Source: Candidatus Riesia sp. GBBU (GTDB lineage: Bacteria > Pseudomonadota > Gammaproteobacteria > Enterobacterales > Enterobacteriaceae). Taken from it: 64,000 bases of DNA. Below the pieces are notes generated by a model. The model was given only the letters and a program-made list of their open reading frames with translations. It ran no database searches and was not told the origin of the DNA. Below, piece by piece: positions 57,415 to 64,000 of this stretch. The position numbers and the translations under genes are program-made. Location: the NCBI GenBank assembly GCA_002074035.1, contig CP012849.1, forward strand, positions 384,172 through 448,171, in the 5' to 3' direction. Each line of letters opens with the position of its first letter. The stretch's first letter is position 1.

Positions 57415-58697
57415 TCTTTTAACAAATTTCTTACAATTTTTTTAATAGACTTAATTAGCTTTGTAAGTTGCAAAGGACTTATAATAAATGGTGGAACTAT
57501 ATAGATTATGTTTTTAAACGGTCTAATCCAAACACCTTCTTTTATAAATTGTTTTTGTAAAGTTTCTATATTAAATGAATTTTTCATTTCAACGGCTCCT
57601 ATAGCTCCAAGAATTCTGACGTCAGAAACATTTTTATATTCTCGAACTGATAGAAGCTCAGATTTTAGTTGCGATTCAATATTTTTTACTTTTTTTTTCC
57701 AATTTTTTTTTCTAATTATTTTCATATTAGCATTTGCAATGGAACATGCTAATGGATTTGCCATAAAAGTTGGTCCATGCATAAAACATTTAGATTCTCC
57801 TTCGCTTATTATTTCAGCGATTTTTTTAGTTGTTATAGTGGCTGCTAAAGTTATATAACCTCCAGTTAATGCTTTCCCAACACATAGGATATCAGGAGAA
57901 ATTTTACTATATTCATGAGCAAATAATTTACCTGTCCTTCCAAATCCAGTAGCTATTTCATCAATTATTAGTAATATATTATTTTCATCGCATAATTTTC
58001 TTACTTCAGATAGATATTTTGGATGATACATCTTTATTCCTCCAGCTCCTTGAACTATTGGTTCTAAGATTACTGCAGCAATTTCATGTCTCTTTTTTAA
58101 GAATAAACTTTCAAATGGTAATATATTTTCCTGATCCCATAGATCATAAAATCCACAATTTTCAAAATTTAAAAAAATGTTTTTTTTTATGTATCCAGAA
58201 TATAGTTTGTTCATTGAATTTTTTGGATCACAAACAGACATTGCTCCTATGGTATCTCCATGATATCCATTTTTTAGAGAAACAAATTTTTTTCTTTTTT
58301 CTCCCAATGATCTCCAATATAGCAAAGCCATCTTAAGAGCTACTTCTATTGAAATAGATCCAGAATCTGAAAGAAAAACACATTCTAAAGAATCGTTAGT
58401 CATCTTAATTAACTTTTTACATAGAGCAATTGATGAATAATGAGTGATATTTCCAAACATTACATGAGACATGTTTTTTATCTGTTTTATTGCAGCACTA
58501 TTTAATTTAGGATGATTGTATCCATGTATGGCAGACCACCAAGAAGACATTCCATCAATTAATTTTCTTCCGTTATATAACTCTATTTCAGCCCCTGAAG
58601 CTTTTATAATAGGATATGATTTAGTTGGTTTTATTAGTGACTCGTAAGGATGCCATATATGTTTTGAATCAAATTTAGTATCTATATATTTATACAT
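57411..58697 (-). CDS. bioA: Adenosylmethionine-8-amino-7-oxononanoate aminotransferase
   Basis: PLP enzyme turning KAPA into DAPA in biotin synthesis, with AdoMet as amino donor. Signatures: HIWHPYESLIKPTKSYPI, LIDGMSSWWSAIHGYNHP, VFLSDSGSISIEVALKMA, GYHGDTIGAMSVCDP, LIIDEIATGFGRTGKLFA and the PLP-lysine region CVGKALTGGYITLAATI (about 275). 428 residues versus 429. It is divergent from bioB, the E. coli arrangement, and overlaps the ligA end by 4 bases. Confidence 0.98.
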   Translation of the reverse strand: MYKYIDTKFDSKHIWHPYESLIKPTKSYPIIKASGAEIELYNGRKLIDGMSSWWSAIHGYNHPKLNSAAIKQIKNMSHVMFGNITHYSSIALCKKLIKMTNDSLECVFLSDSGSISIEVALKMALLYWRSLGEKRKKFVSLKNGYHGDTIGAMSVCDPKNSMNKLYSGYIKKNIFLNFENCGFYDLWDQENILPFESLFLKKRHEIAAVILEPIVQGAGGIKMYHPKYLSEVRKLCDENNILLIIDEIATGFGRTGKLFAHEYSKISPDILCVGKALTGGYITLAATITTKKIAEIISEGESKCFMHGPTFMANPLACSIANANMKIIRKKNWKKKVKNIESQLKSELLSVREYKNVSDVRILGAIGAVEMKNSFNIETLQKQFIKEGVWIRPFKNIIYIVPPFIISPLQLTKLIKSIKKIVRNLLKD

Positions 58698-58724
58698 ATT
58701 CTTTACAGTATATCATTATTTTTA

Positions 58725-58752
58725 TTGACATAATAATTAGTTAATTTAAACT
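58725..58752 (+). promoter_or_regulatory. Possible bioBFCD promoter
   Basis: TTGACA (58725-58730), 16 bases, then TAAACT (58747-58752), about 30 bases before the bioB ATG. The -35 is perfect and the -10 weak. No BirA-type operator (TTGTAAACC and its inverted partner) is visible, only the short TAAAC-TTAAT-GTTTA. Confidence 0.4.
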
Positions 58753-58783
58753 TAATGTTTATTTGTGTTTTAATGGTGAAGAT

Positions 58784-59794
58784 ATGAAAAAAAAATGGAC
58801 AATAAATAGAGTAAAATCTTTATATAATCTACCTTTTTTTAACCTTTTATTTCGAGCTCAAAAGATTCATAGAAAAAGTTTTAATCCACAGGAAATACAA
58901 ATTAGTTCTCTTCTTTCAATTAAGACTGGATCTTGTCCTGAAGATTGTAAGTATTGCCCACAAAGCTCTCATTATAGCACAAAAGTTAAAAAAGAAGGTA
59001 TGTTACCTTTAAGTAAAATAATAAGTCATGCAAAAGAAGCAAAGAAAAATGGTTCTACACGTTTTTGTATGGGAGCAGCATGGGGTAAAGTACAAGACAA
59101 AGATATTTCATATTTAGAGAATATTATTAAAGAAGTAAAAAGTTTAGGCATGGAAACATGTATGACATTAGGTAAACTAAGTAAAGATCAAGCTAACAAA
59201 CTTTCTAAAGCTGGTTTGGACTACTATAATCATAATTTAGACACATCATATGATTTCTATAAAAAAATTATTACTACTAGAAGTTATCAGGATAGAATTG
59301 ATACAATTAATTTAGCAAGGAAATCAGGTATGAAAATATGTTCTGGTGGAATAATTGGTTTGGGAGAAAAAGTTGATGATAGAATAAAACTTTTGGTTCA
59401 GCTTTCTTCTTTTGAGAAATCTCCTGAGAGTGTTCCAATTAATATGTTAGTTAGAATTAAAGGAACTCCTTTGTTTGATAACAAAAGTGTAGATTCATTT
59501 GACTTCATAAGAACAATTGCTGTTGCTAGAATAGTTCTTCCAAAATCTTTTATTAGACTATCTGCTGGTAGAGAGAAAATGAATGAACATATGCAAACTT
59601 TATGCTTTATTTCTGGAGCAAATTCTATTTTTTATGGATGTAAATTGCTCACTGCAAAAAATGTTGATCCTAAAAAGGATGAAAATTTGTTTAAAAAATT
59701 AAATGTACAAATAAAAAAAATAGAGTATAAAAATACAAAGAACAATATTTCTAAAGAAAACTCAAAGAATTTCTATGATGCAATGAAAATATGA
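58784..59794 (+). CDS. bioB: Biotin synthase
   Basis: Radical-SAM enzyme inserting sulfur into dethiobiotin. The SAM-cluster cysteines CxxxCxxC are Cys51, Cys55 and Cys58 in [15 protein letters not shown], and [39 protein letters not shown] and [11 protein letters not shown] follow, with the auxiliary-cluster region [12 protein letters not shown] start at ATG 58784 ([11 protein letters not shown]. coli RPRWTLSQV) behind GGTGAA; an upstream in-frame TTG at 58763 is less likely. 336 residues versus 346. bioF overlaps by 4 bases. Confidence 0.98.
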   Translation: MKKKWTINRVKSLYNLPFFNLLFRAQKIHRKSFNPQEIQISSLLSIKTGSCPEDCKYCPQSSHYSTKVKKEGMLPLSKIISHAKEAKKNGSTRFCMGAAWGKVQDKDISYLENIIKEVKSLGMETCMTLGKLSKDQANKLSKAGLDYYNHNLDTSYDFYKKIITTRSYQDRIDTINLARKSGMKICSGGIIGLGEKVDDRIKLLVQLSSFEKSPESVPINMLVRIKGTPLFDNKSVDSFDFIRTIAVARIVLPKSFIRLSAGREKMNEHMQTLCFISGANSIFYGCKLLTAKNVDPKKDENLFKKLNVQIKKIEYKNTKNNISKENSKNFYDAMKI

Positions 59795-60954
59795 AATGGG
59801 AAGATTTTTTAACATATGAATTGAATAAAAGAAAGTTAGGATTTCTCTTTAGAAAAAGAGAAGTAATCAAAAATAATATAAATCGTTTTATTTATATAAA
59901 GAATAAAAAATATATCAACTTTTCTAGTAATGATTATTTTGGATTTAGTATTAATAAGAACATTATTAAGTCATTCAAGAAAGGTATTGATAAATATGGA
60001 GTTGGTAGTGGTAGTTCTGGTCATATAATAGGTTATACTGAAATTCATAAGAAATTAGAAAAAAGTTTAGCAAATTGGTTAGGTTATGAAGAGTCGTTAC
60101 TTTTCAATTCTGGATATTCTGCAAATCAAAGTATAATCTCAACATTGATGAAAAAAGGAGATTTTATTTTTGCAGATAAACTAATTCATGCCTCTTTAAT
60201 AGAAGCATCATTTTTTTCTCGTGCAAATCTAAAAAGATTTCTTCATAATGATTTAAAAAGTTTGAAATATATGTTATCTAAACATGTTGTAAGAAAATCT
60301 TTAATAGTTACTGAGGGAATATTCAGTATGGAAGGAGATAGTGCTCCAATAAAAGAAATTAAAAAAATTTCTAGAGATTTTAATTCTTGGATGTTAGTAG
60401 ATGATTCACATGGAATAGGAGTAATCGGTGAAGAAGGAAGGGGGAGTTGTTTTTTACATAATGTAAAACCAGAATTATTAATGATTACGTTTAGTAAGTC
60501 TATTGGGATTAATGGTGCTGCTTTGCTTTGTAGTAGACAAGTAAAAGAATATTTCATTCAATATTCAAAAAATTTAATCTATAGCACATCAATGATTCCA
60601 GCACAAGCTTTTGCAATATTAGAATCGGTAAAACATATTAAAAAAGCCGATAATTTTAGAAAAAAGTTAAAAGATAACGTAAAATATTTTCGAAAAATTT
60701 CAGAAAAATATAATTTACCATTGTTAAACTCTTTAAGTCAAATACAATTGATTCCAATTAAAAATGATTTTTTATGTCTAGAAATTTTTGAATTTTTAAA
60801 GGAAAATGGTTTCTTGGTTCAAGCAATACGTTATCCTACTGTTCCTATAGGGACTCCTAGGATTAGGATTACACTGTTAAGTAGTCATAGTTTCATTGAT
60901 ATAGAACACTTAATAGAACTAATATATAATTTTTTTAATAGACATGTTAGTTAA
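59791..60954 (+). CDS. bioF: 8-amino-7-oxononanoate synthase
   Basis: PLP enzyme condensing pimeloyl-ACP and alanine to [51 protein letters not shown]-type [13 protein letters not shown], the Asp/His pair in [13 protein letters not shown] and the lysine region [17 protein letters not shown] are all visible. The lysine motif is TFSK-IG instead of the E. coli TLGKGFG. 387 residues versus 384. It overlaps bioB by 4 bases (ATGA) and bioC by 11, so translation is coupled along the operon. Confidence 0.97.
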   Translation: MKWEDFLTYELNKRKLGFLFRKREVIKNNINRFIYIKNKKYINFSSNDYFGFSINKNIIKSFKKGIDKYGVGSGSSGHIIGYTEIHKKLEKSLANWLGYEESLLFNSGYSANQSIISTLMKKGDFIFADKLIHASLIEASFFSRANLKRFLHNDLKSLKYMLSKHVVRKSLIVTEGIFSMEGDSAPIKEIKKISRDFNSWMLVDDSHGIGVIGEEGRGSCFLHNVKPELLMITFSKSIGINGAALLCSRQVKEYFIQYSKNLIYSTSMIPAQAFAILESVKHIKKADNFRKKLKDNVKYFRKISEKYNLPLLNSLSQIQLIPIKNDFLCLEIFEFLKENGFLVQAIRYPTVPIGTPRIRITLLSSHSFIDIEHLIELIYNFFNRHVS

Positions 60955-61699
60955 TAAAAAAGCTATTGCTAACTCTTTTGGAAGAGCTGCAAAAAAATAT
61001 GATAACATTGCAATTTTTCAGAAAAAAAGTGGACAATATTTGTTTGATTTACTATCTTCTTTTAATGGTAGTATTGTTTTAGATGCTGGATGTGGTACTG
61101 GATATTTTAGTAAAAAATGGAAACTTTTCGGTAAAAGAGTTATTGCTATGGATTTGTCATTTGAAATGCTTAAAGAAGCTAAAAGGATAAAATCAGCAAC
61201 TAATTATTTGCAAGCAGACATAGAAAATATTCCTTTGAAAGAAAAGAGCGTCGATATTTGTTTTAGCAATTTAGTACTTCAATGGTGTAATAATATTTAT
61301 GTTCCATTAAATCAGTTACATAGAATTACAAGAAATGGCGGTGTAATCGCTTTTTCAACTTTACTAGATGGATCTTTGCGAGAGTTAAAGCAATGTTGGA
61401 AAAACATAGATGATAATAAACATATTAATTCATTCTATACTATAGATGATATAAAGAAAGCATGTAAAAAGTGGAGATTTACATTAAAAAAAAAATCTTG
61501 GAATTTTTTATATCCTTCTTTTAATTGTCTTATTAGGTCTATAAAAGGTATTGGAGCTAATTATCTTTTACCAGGAAAAACTAAACATGGTTTAATGACA
61601 AAAAATTATTTATTTAAGCTTATTGATAATTATCCTAATTTAGGAGATAAATTTCCAATAACTTATAAAGTTGTTTATGGGATTCTATATCGTGAATAA
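60944..61699 (+). CDS. bioC: Malonyl-ACP O-methyltransferase BioC
   Basis: Methylates malonyl-ACP so that the fatty-acid machinery (including FabB here) can build the pimeloyl chain. The N terminus [17 protein letters not shown] is the BioC signature; the AdoMet motif is VLDAGCGTGYFSKKW (about 46-60), with MDLSFEMLKEA, NLVLQWC and GVIAFSTLLDGSLRELKQ. 251 residues, as in E. coli. The ATG lies 11 bases before the bioF stop. The bioH esterase that normally completes this route is not in the window. Confidence 0.97.
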   Translation: MLVNKKAIANSFGRAAKKYDNIAIFQKKSGQYLFDLLSSFNGSIVLDAGCGTGYFSKKWKLFGKRVIAMDLSFEMLKEAKRIKSATNYLQADIENIPLKEKSVDICFSNLVLQWCNNIYVPLNQLHRITRNGGVIAFSTLLDGSLRELKQCWKNIDDNKHINSFYTIDDIKKACKKWRFTLKKKSWNFLYPSFNCLIRSIKGIGANYLLPGKTKHGLMTKNYLFKLIDNYPNLGDKFPITYKVVYGILYRE

Positions 61700-62402
61700 T
61701 TATTCTATATTTGTTACTGGAACTGACACCAATGTAGGTAAAACATTAGTTAGCTGTATGATATTACGATCATTTTATTTACATGGTTATAGCGTTGTTG
61801 GTTATAAACCTGTAGCTTCTGGATGTTATAAAGATATAGGAATGATTAAAAGTAAGGACGCTGAACTTCTTATTGAGAATAGTTCAATAAAATTGGATTA
61901 TACTTTGGTAAATCCTATTTCTTTTTTACATTCAACTTCTCCTGACATTGCAAGTAAGATCTCTGGTAAAAAAATAAGTTTAAAGAAAATTACAGATGGT
62001 TTAAATAATTTAAAAAAATTAGCTGATATTATTGTAATAGAAGGAGCTGGAGGTTGGCATACTCCTTTATCCTCAAAGAAGATGTTTTCTGATTGGGTAA
62101 AAAGTCAGAACCTTTTGATTGTTTTAGTTGTAGCCATAAAGCTCGGTTGTATAAATCATGCAATTCTAACAGTTGAATCTATTAAAAATAGAAATCTGTC
62201 GTGTGTAGGATGGGTAGCAAATAAAATTTCTGAAGATTTTAAATATTATGAAAAATATTTAGAAACTTTGGAAAAAAAATTACAAATTCCATATTTCGGA
62301 GATATACCTTTCATAAAAAATCTAAAAATAAATAATATAGAAAAGTTTATTAATTTGAAAATGTTTTTTGAAAAGTTTATAAATAATTTTAATAAATTCT
62401 GA
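61692..62402 (+). CDS. bioD: Dethiobiotin synthetase (probable GTG start)
   Basis: ATP-dependent ring closure of DAPA to dethiobiotin. P-loop FVTGTDTNVGKTL near the start, GYKPVASGC, VNPISFLHSTSPDIAS, VIEGAGGWHTPLS and VAIKLGCINHAILT. I choose GTG 61692, which overlaps the bioC stop by 8 bases and gives a leader (MNNYSIFVTG) like E. coli MSKRYFVTG; GGGA lies nine bases upstream. ATG 61677 in frame is the alternative. 236 residues versus 225, with a Lys/Asn-rich tail. Last gene of bioBFCD. Confidence 0.96.
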   Translation: MNNYSIFVTGTDTNVGKTLVSCMILRSFYLHGYSVVGYKPVASGCYKDIGMIKSKDAELLIENSSIKLDYTLVNPISFLHSTSPDIASKISGKKISLKKITDGLNNLKKLADIIVIEGAGGWHTPLSSKKMFSDWVKSQNLLIVLVVAIKLGCINHAILTVESIKNRNLSCVGWVANKISEDFKYYEKYLETLEKKLQIPYFGDIPFIKNLKINNIEKFINLKMFFEKFINNFNKF

Positions 62403-62519
62403 GATTATACACTTAGAATTTTTATTGGAATCATTAAATTTTTAATCGTATAATGTTTTTGTATCTTATTAAGATTTTTTATATTTTTATATTCTTAATT
62501 TTATTTTAAACTTTTGTAT

Positions 62520-62535
62520 GAGGATAATTTTCGTG
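62520..62535 (+). promoter_or_regulatory. Ribosome-binding site and GTG start deciding the ybhL N terminus
   Basis: GAGGA (62520-62524), eight bases, then GTG (62533-62535). The in-frame ATG at 62518-62520 overlaps this Shine-Dalgarno and is therefore unlikely to be the start. Confidence 0.65.
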
Positions 62536-63243
62536 AATCGATTTGAACAAAACAATTCTTTAATTCGACAAGATAGCGCAGGAATACAATCTTACATGGT
62601 TAATGTATATGGATGGATGACTGTCGCTATACTTCTTACTTCATTTGTGGCTTTTTACACGGTTCATAATAGTAATATTATTGCTCATGTAATGATGAAT
62701 AAATGGATTCTTGTTGGGTTAATCGCTTGTGAATTTTCTTTAGTATTTGGATTAACATTTTTTTTACAAAGGTTAACTGGAGAGATAGCAACTGCTATGC
62801 TTATGTTATATTCGGTTCTTACTGGATTAACTACTTCGTTATCATTAATAGCTTATACTGGAGCTTCAATCGCCGGAGTTTTCTTAACAGTATCAATTAT
62901 GTTTGGATCTCTTAGCATATATGGATATTCTACTAAGAAAAGCCTTAGCGGACTTGGTAATTTTTTATTTATGTCTGTTATAGGACTTACAATAGTCTCT
63001 TTAGTTAACATGTGGATGAAATCTTCTTTTTTGAACTTATTATTTTCATATATTGGAATATTAGTATTCTCAGGATTAACTGCGTATGACACACAAAAAC
63101 TAAAAGAAATAGGAAATAGGATAGATGGAAGAGATAAAGAAAATATGAGAAAATATGCAATTCTTGGAGCTCTTACTCTGTATTTAGATTTTATTAACTT
63201 GTTTTTAATGACAATACAGGTTGTTGGAAATAGAAGACAATGA
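62533..63243 (+). CDS. ybhL: Bax inhibitor-1 / YccA family membrane protein YbhL
   Basis: Inner-membrane protein with seven predicted helices, of the BI-1 (TMBIM) family; its role in bacteria is not well defined. The GTG at 62533 yields MNRFEQNNSLIRQDSAGIQS, matching E. coli MDRFPRSDSIVQPRAGLQT, and has GAGGA eight bases upstream. SYMVNVYGWMTVAILLTSFVAF, YGYSTKKSLSGLGNFLFM, GLTAYDTQKLKEIGN and the C-terminal ILGALTLYLDFINLFLM are nearly identical to YbhL. 236 residues versus 234. In E. coli it lies past bio, uvrB and moa; here it directly follows bioD. Confidence 0.93.
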   Translation: MNRFEQNNSLIRQDSAGIQSYMVNVYGWMTVAILLTSFVAFYTVHNSNIIAHVMMNKWILVGLIACEFSLVFGLTFFLQRLTGEIATAMLMLYSVLTGLTTSLSLIAYTGASIAGVFLTVSIMFGSLSIYGYSTKKSLSGLGNFLFMSVIGLTIVSLVNMWMKSSFLNLLFSYIGILVFSGLTAYDTQKLKEIGNRIDGRDKENMRKYAILGALTLYLDFINLFLMTIQVVGNRRQ

Positions 63244-63253
63244 CATGCTTAGA

Positions 63254-63289
63254 AGAAATCCTTTCCTTTAAAAATTGGAAAGGATTTCT
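63254..63289. terminator. Strong bidirectional terminator ybhL/rhtA
   Basis: AGAAATCCTTTCC (63254-63266) pairs perfectly with GGAAAGGATTTCT (63277-63289) around a 10-base loop. This is a 13-bp stem with five G-C pairs, placed between the convergent ybhL and rhtA. It is the best terminator-like hairpin in the window. Confidence 0.85.
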
Positions 63290-63299
63290 ATAAATAAAT

Positions 63300-64000
63300 T
63301 TATTGTTTCATTTTTTCTATTGAAGATCCAACTGAAGCTATAATTATGCATAATAAAGACAACCATTGTGCTCCTGTTAATTTTTCATTTAAAAATGTTA
63401 TTCCGATGAAAGCTCCGATTACAGGTTCAAGACTCATTAACTTCCCGAATGTTTTGGAAGACATTTTTGTTAGCACGAACATTTCAACAGTGTATGGAAA
63501 TGTAGTAGAAAGAAACGAAACGGCTATTGCAATTGGAAAAATTGAAAAGTCAAAAAGATGTTGAATTCCAACTTTAAAAACTCCAATTGGAAAAAAAATT
63601 GCTGTTGATATTAAAGATCCTATTGAAACAGTTGTTGAGTATCCATGACTTTCACTAGATTTTCTTCCAAATATTATATACATACCCCAAAAAAATCCTG
63701 CTGCTAACGCATATAAAATTCCTGAAAGATTTAGACTGTTAGTCTCTTTACTAAGAGGTAGTAAAAATATCAATCCAAGTATTATTATTGATATCCAAAA
63801 AAAATCGATCAATTTTCTAGAAGAAAATATAGCTATAGATAAAGGACCAGTGAATTCTAAAGCTACTGCTATTCCTAAAGGAATTCTTTCTAGCGATAGG
63901 TAAAATAAAGAATTCATTGAGCCTAATGAAATACCATAAATTATTAAGTATACTATAGATTTGGTATTTATTCTTTTTTGCCATGGTTTGAACATTGCTA
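63300..64000 (-). CDS. rhtA: Inner-membrane exporter RhtA (EamA/DMT family), N-terminal part beyond the right edge
   Basis: Drug/metabolite-transporter-type exporter; in E. coli RhtA exports threonine and homoserine. About 233 residues are visible and the frame is still open at base 64000, so the Met at 63995 is internal and roughly 60 residues are missing (E. coli 295). GISLGSMNSLFYLSLERIPLGIAVALEFTGPL, AAGFFWGMYIIFGRK and FGKLMSLEPVIGAFIGITFLNEKLTGAQW match RhtA and contain both EamA repeats. It could be a paralogue with other substrates; which metabolite the symbiont would export is inference only. Confidence 0.9.
   Translation of the reverse strand, partial: AMFKPWQKRINTKSIVYLIIYGISLGSMNSLFYLSLERIPLGIAVALEFTGPLSIAIFSSRKLIDFFWISIIILGLIFLLPLSKETNSLNLSGILYALAAGFFWGMYIIFGRKSSESHGYSTTVSIGSLISTAIFFPIGVFKVGIQHLFDFSIFPIAIAVSFLSTTFPYTVEMFVLTKMSSKTFGKLMSLEPVIGAFIGITFLNEKLTGAQWLSLLCIIIASVGSSIEKMKQ

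Noticed and set aside
57508-57858. 116-codon plus-strand ORF inside bioA
   Set aside because: Antisense shadow of a well-conserved bioA region.
58698-58783. BirA biotin operator between bioA and bioB
   Set aside because: No TTGTAAACC-like half-sites with the right spacing were found.
1-64000. CRISPR arrays, IS elements, prophage genes, rRNA genes, replication origin
   Set aside because: No regularly spaced repeats, transposase or integrase signatures, or rRNA sequence were seen. DnaA-box clusters were not evident, although a whole-genome skew plot would be needed to exclude an origin.

Overview
The window reads as a piece of the strongly reduced, very AT-rich chromosome of a gammaproteobacterial (Enterobacterales-type) insect symbiont. 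Nearly every protein is a recognisable, slightly shortened E. coli-type orthologue with a heavy Lys/Asn/Ile bias. Intergenic DNA is long, AT-rich and apparently empty. I see no IS element, prophage, CRISPR array, restriction system or toxin gene. Full biotin synthesis (bioA, bioB-F-C-D) together with pdxB, folC, aroB/K/C, ribF and coaD fits a B-vitamin-provisioning symbiont of a blood feeder (louse or tsetse symbionts are the kind of candidate), but the sequence alone does not name the species.

Layout. 1-13.4 kb: the 5' part of gltX (minus), a tRNA-Val with a consensus promoter, potABCD, tRNA-Arg, prmB-aroC, fabB, pdxB, truA, accD, folC. Apart from potABCD this follows the E. coli order gltX-valU...argW...prmB-aroC...fabB...pdxB-truA-accD-folC with the intervening genes deleted. 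13.8-18.7 kb: ackA-pta (minus), rpmB-rpmG, and a coaD broken by a one-base deletion in an A10/T10 tract. 19.2-31.8 kb: yibN, murI, pgi, plsB, leuZ-cysT-pgsA, dtpA, about 1.3 kb of non-coding DNA, tRNA-Leu(CAA), gdhA, pitA. 32.4-39.3 kb: aroK-aroB-rpe-trpS, sodA, tRNA-Glu, trkH, a degenerate tusA. 40.2-51.3 kb: talB, dnaK-dnaJ, nhaA, rpsT, ribF-ileS-lspA-ispH, collinear with the E. coli 0-minute region. 51.7-57.4 kb: mepM, ptsH-ptsI (no crr), ligA. 57.4-64 kb: bioA divergent from bioBFCD, ybhL, and the C-terminal part of rhtA.

How the genes fit together. The retained set covers central carbon flux (PTS phosphorelay, pgi, talB, rpe, pta-ackA), chorismate synthesis, fatty-acid and phospholipid synthesis (accD, fabB, plsB, pgsA), cell-wall upkeep (murI, mepM), ion homeostasis (trkH, nhaA, pitA), polyamine and peptide import (potABCD, dtpA), nitrogen assimilation (gdhA), superoxide defence (sodA), chaperones (dnaKJ) and translation. 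Regulation looks largely stripped, with exceptions: a good sigma-32-type promoter before dnaK, a GC-rich hairpin between dnaK and dnaJ, a conserved TTG start in rpsT and a strong bidirectional terminator after ybhL.

Most notable points: coaD interrupted at a homopolymer, prmB whose family-conserved N terminus lies before any ATG/GTG/TTG and may start at ATT, YibN without the rhodanese cysteine, TusA without its CPxP prolines, a lone tRNA-Glu where E. coli has an rRNA operon, and several long perfect palindromes in otherwise blank DNA. I did not find a convincing new multi-gene system.
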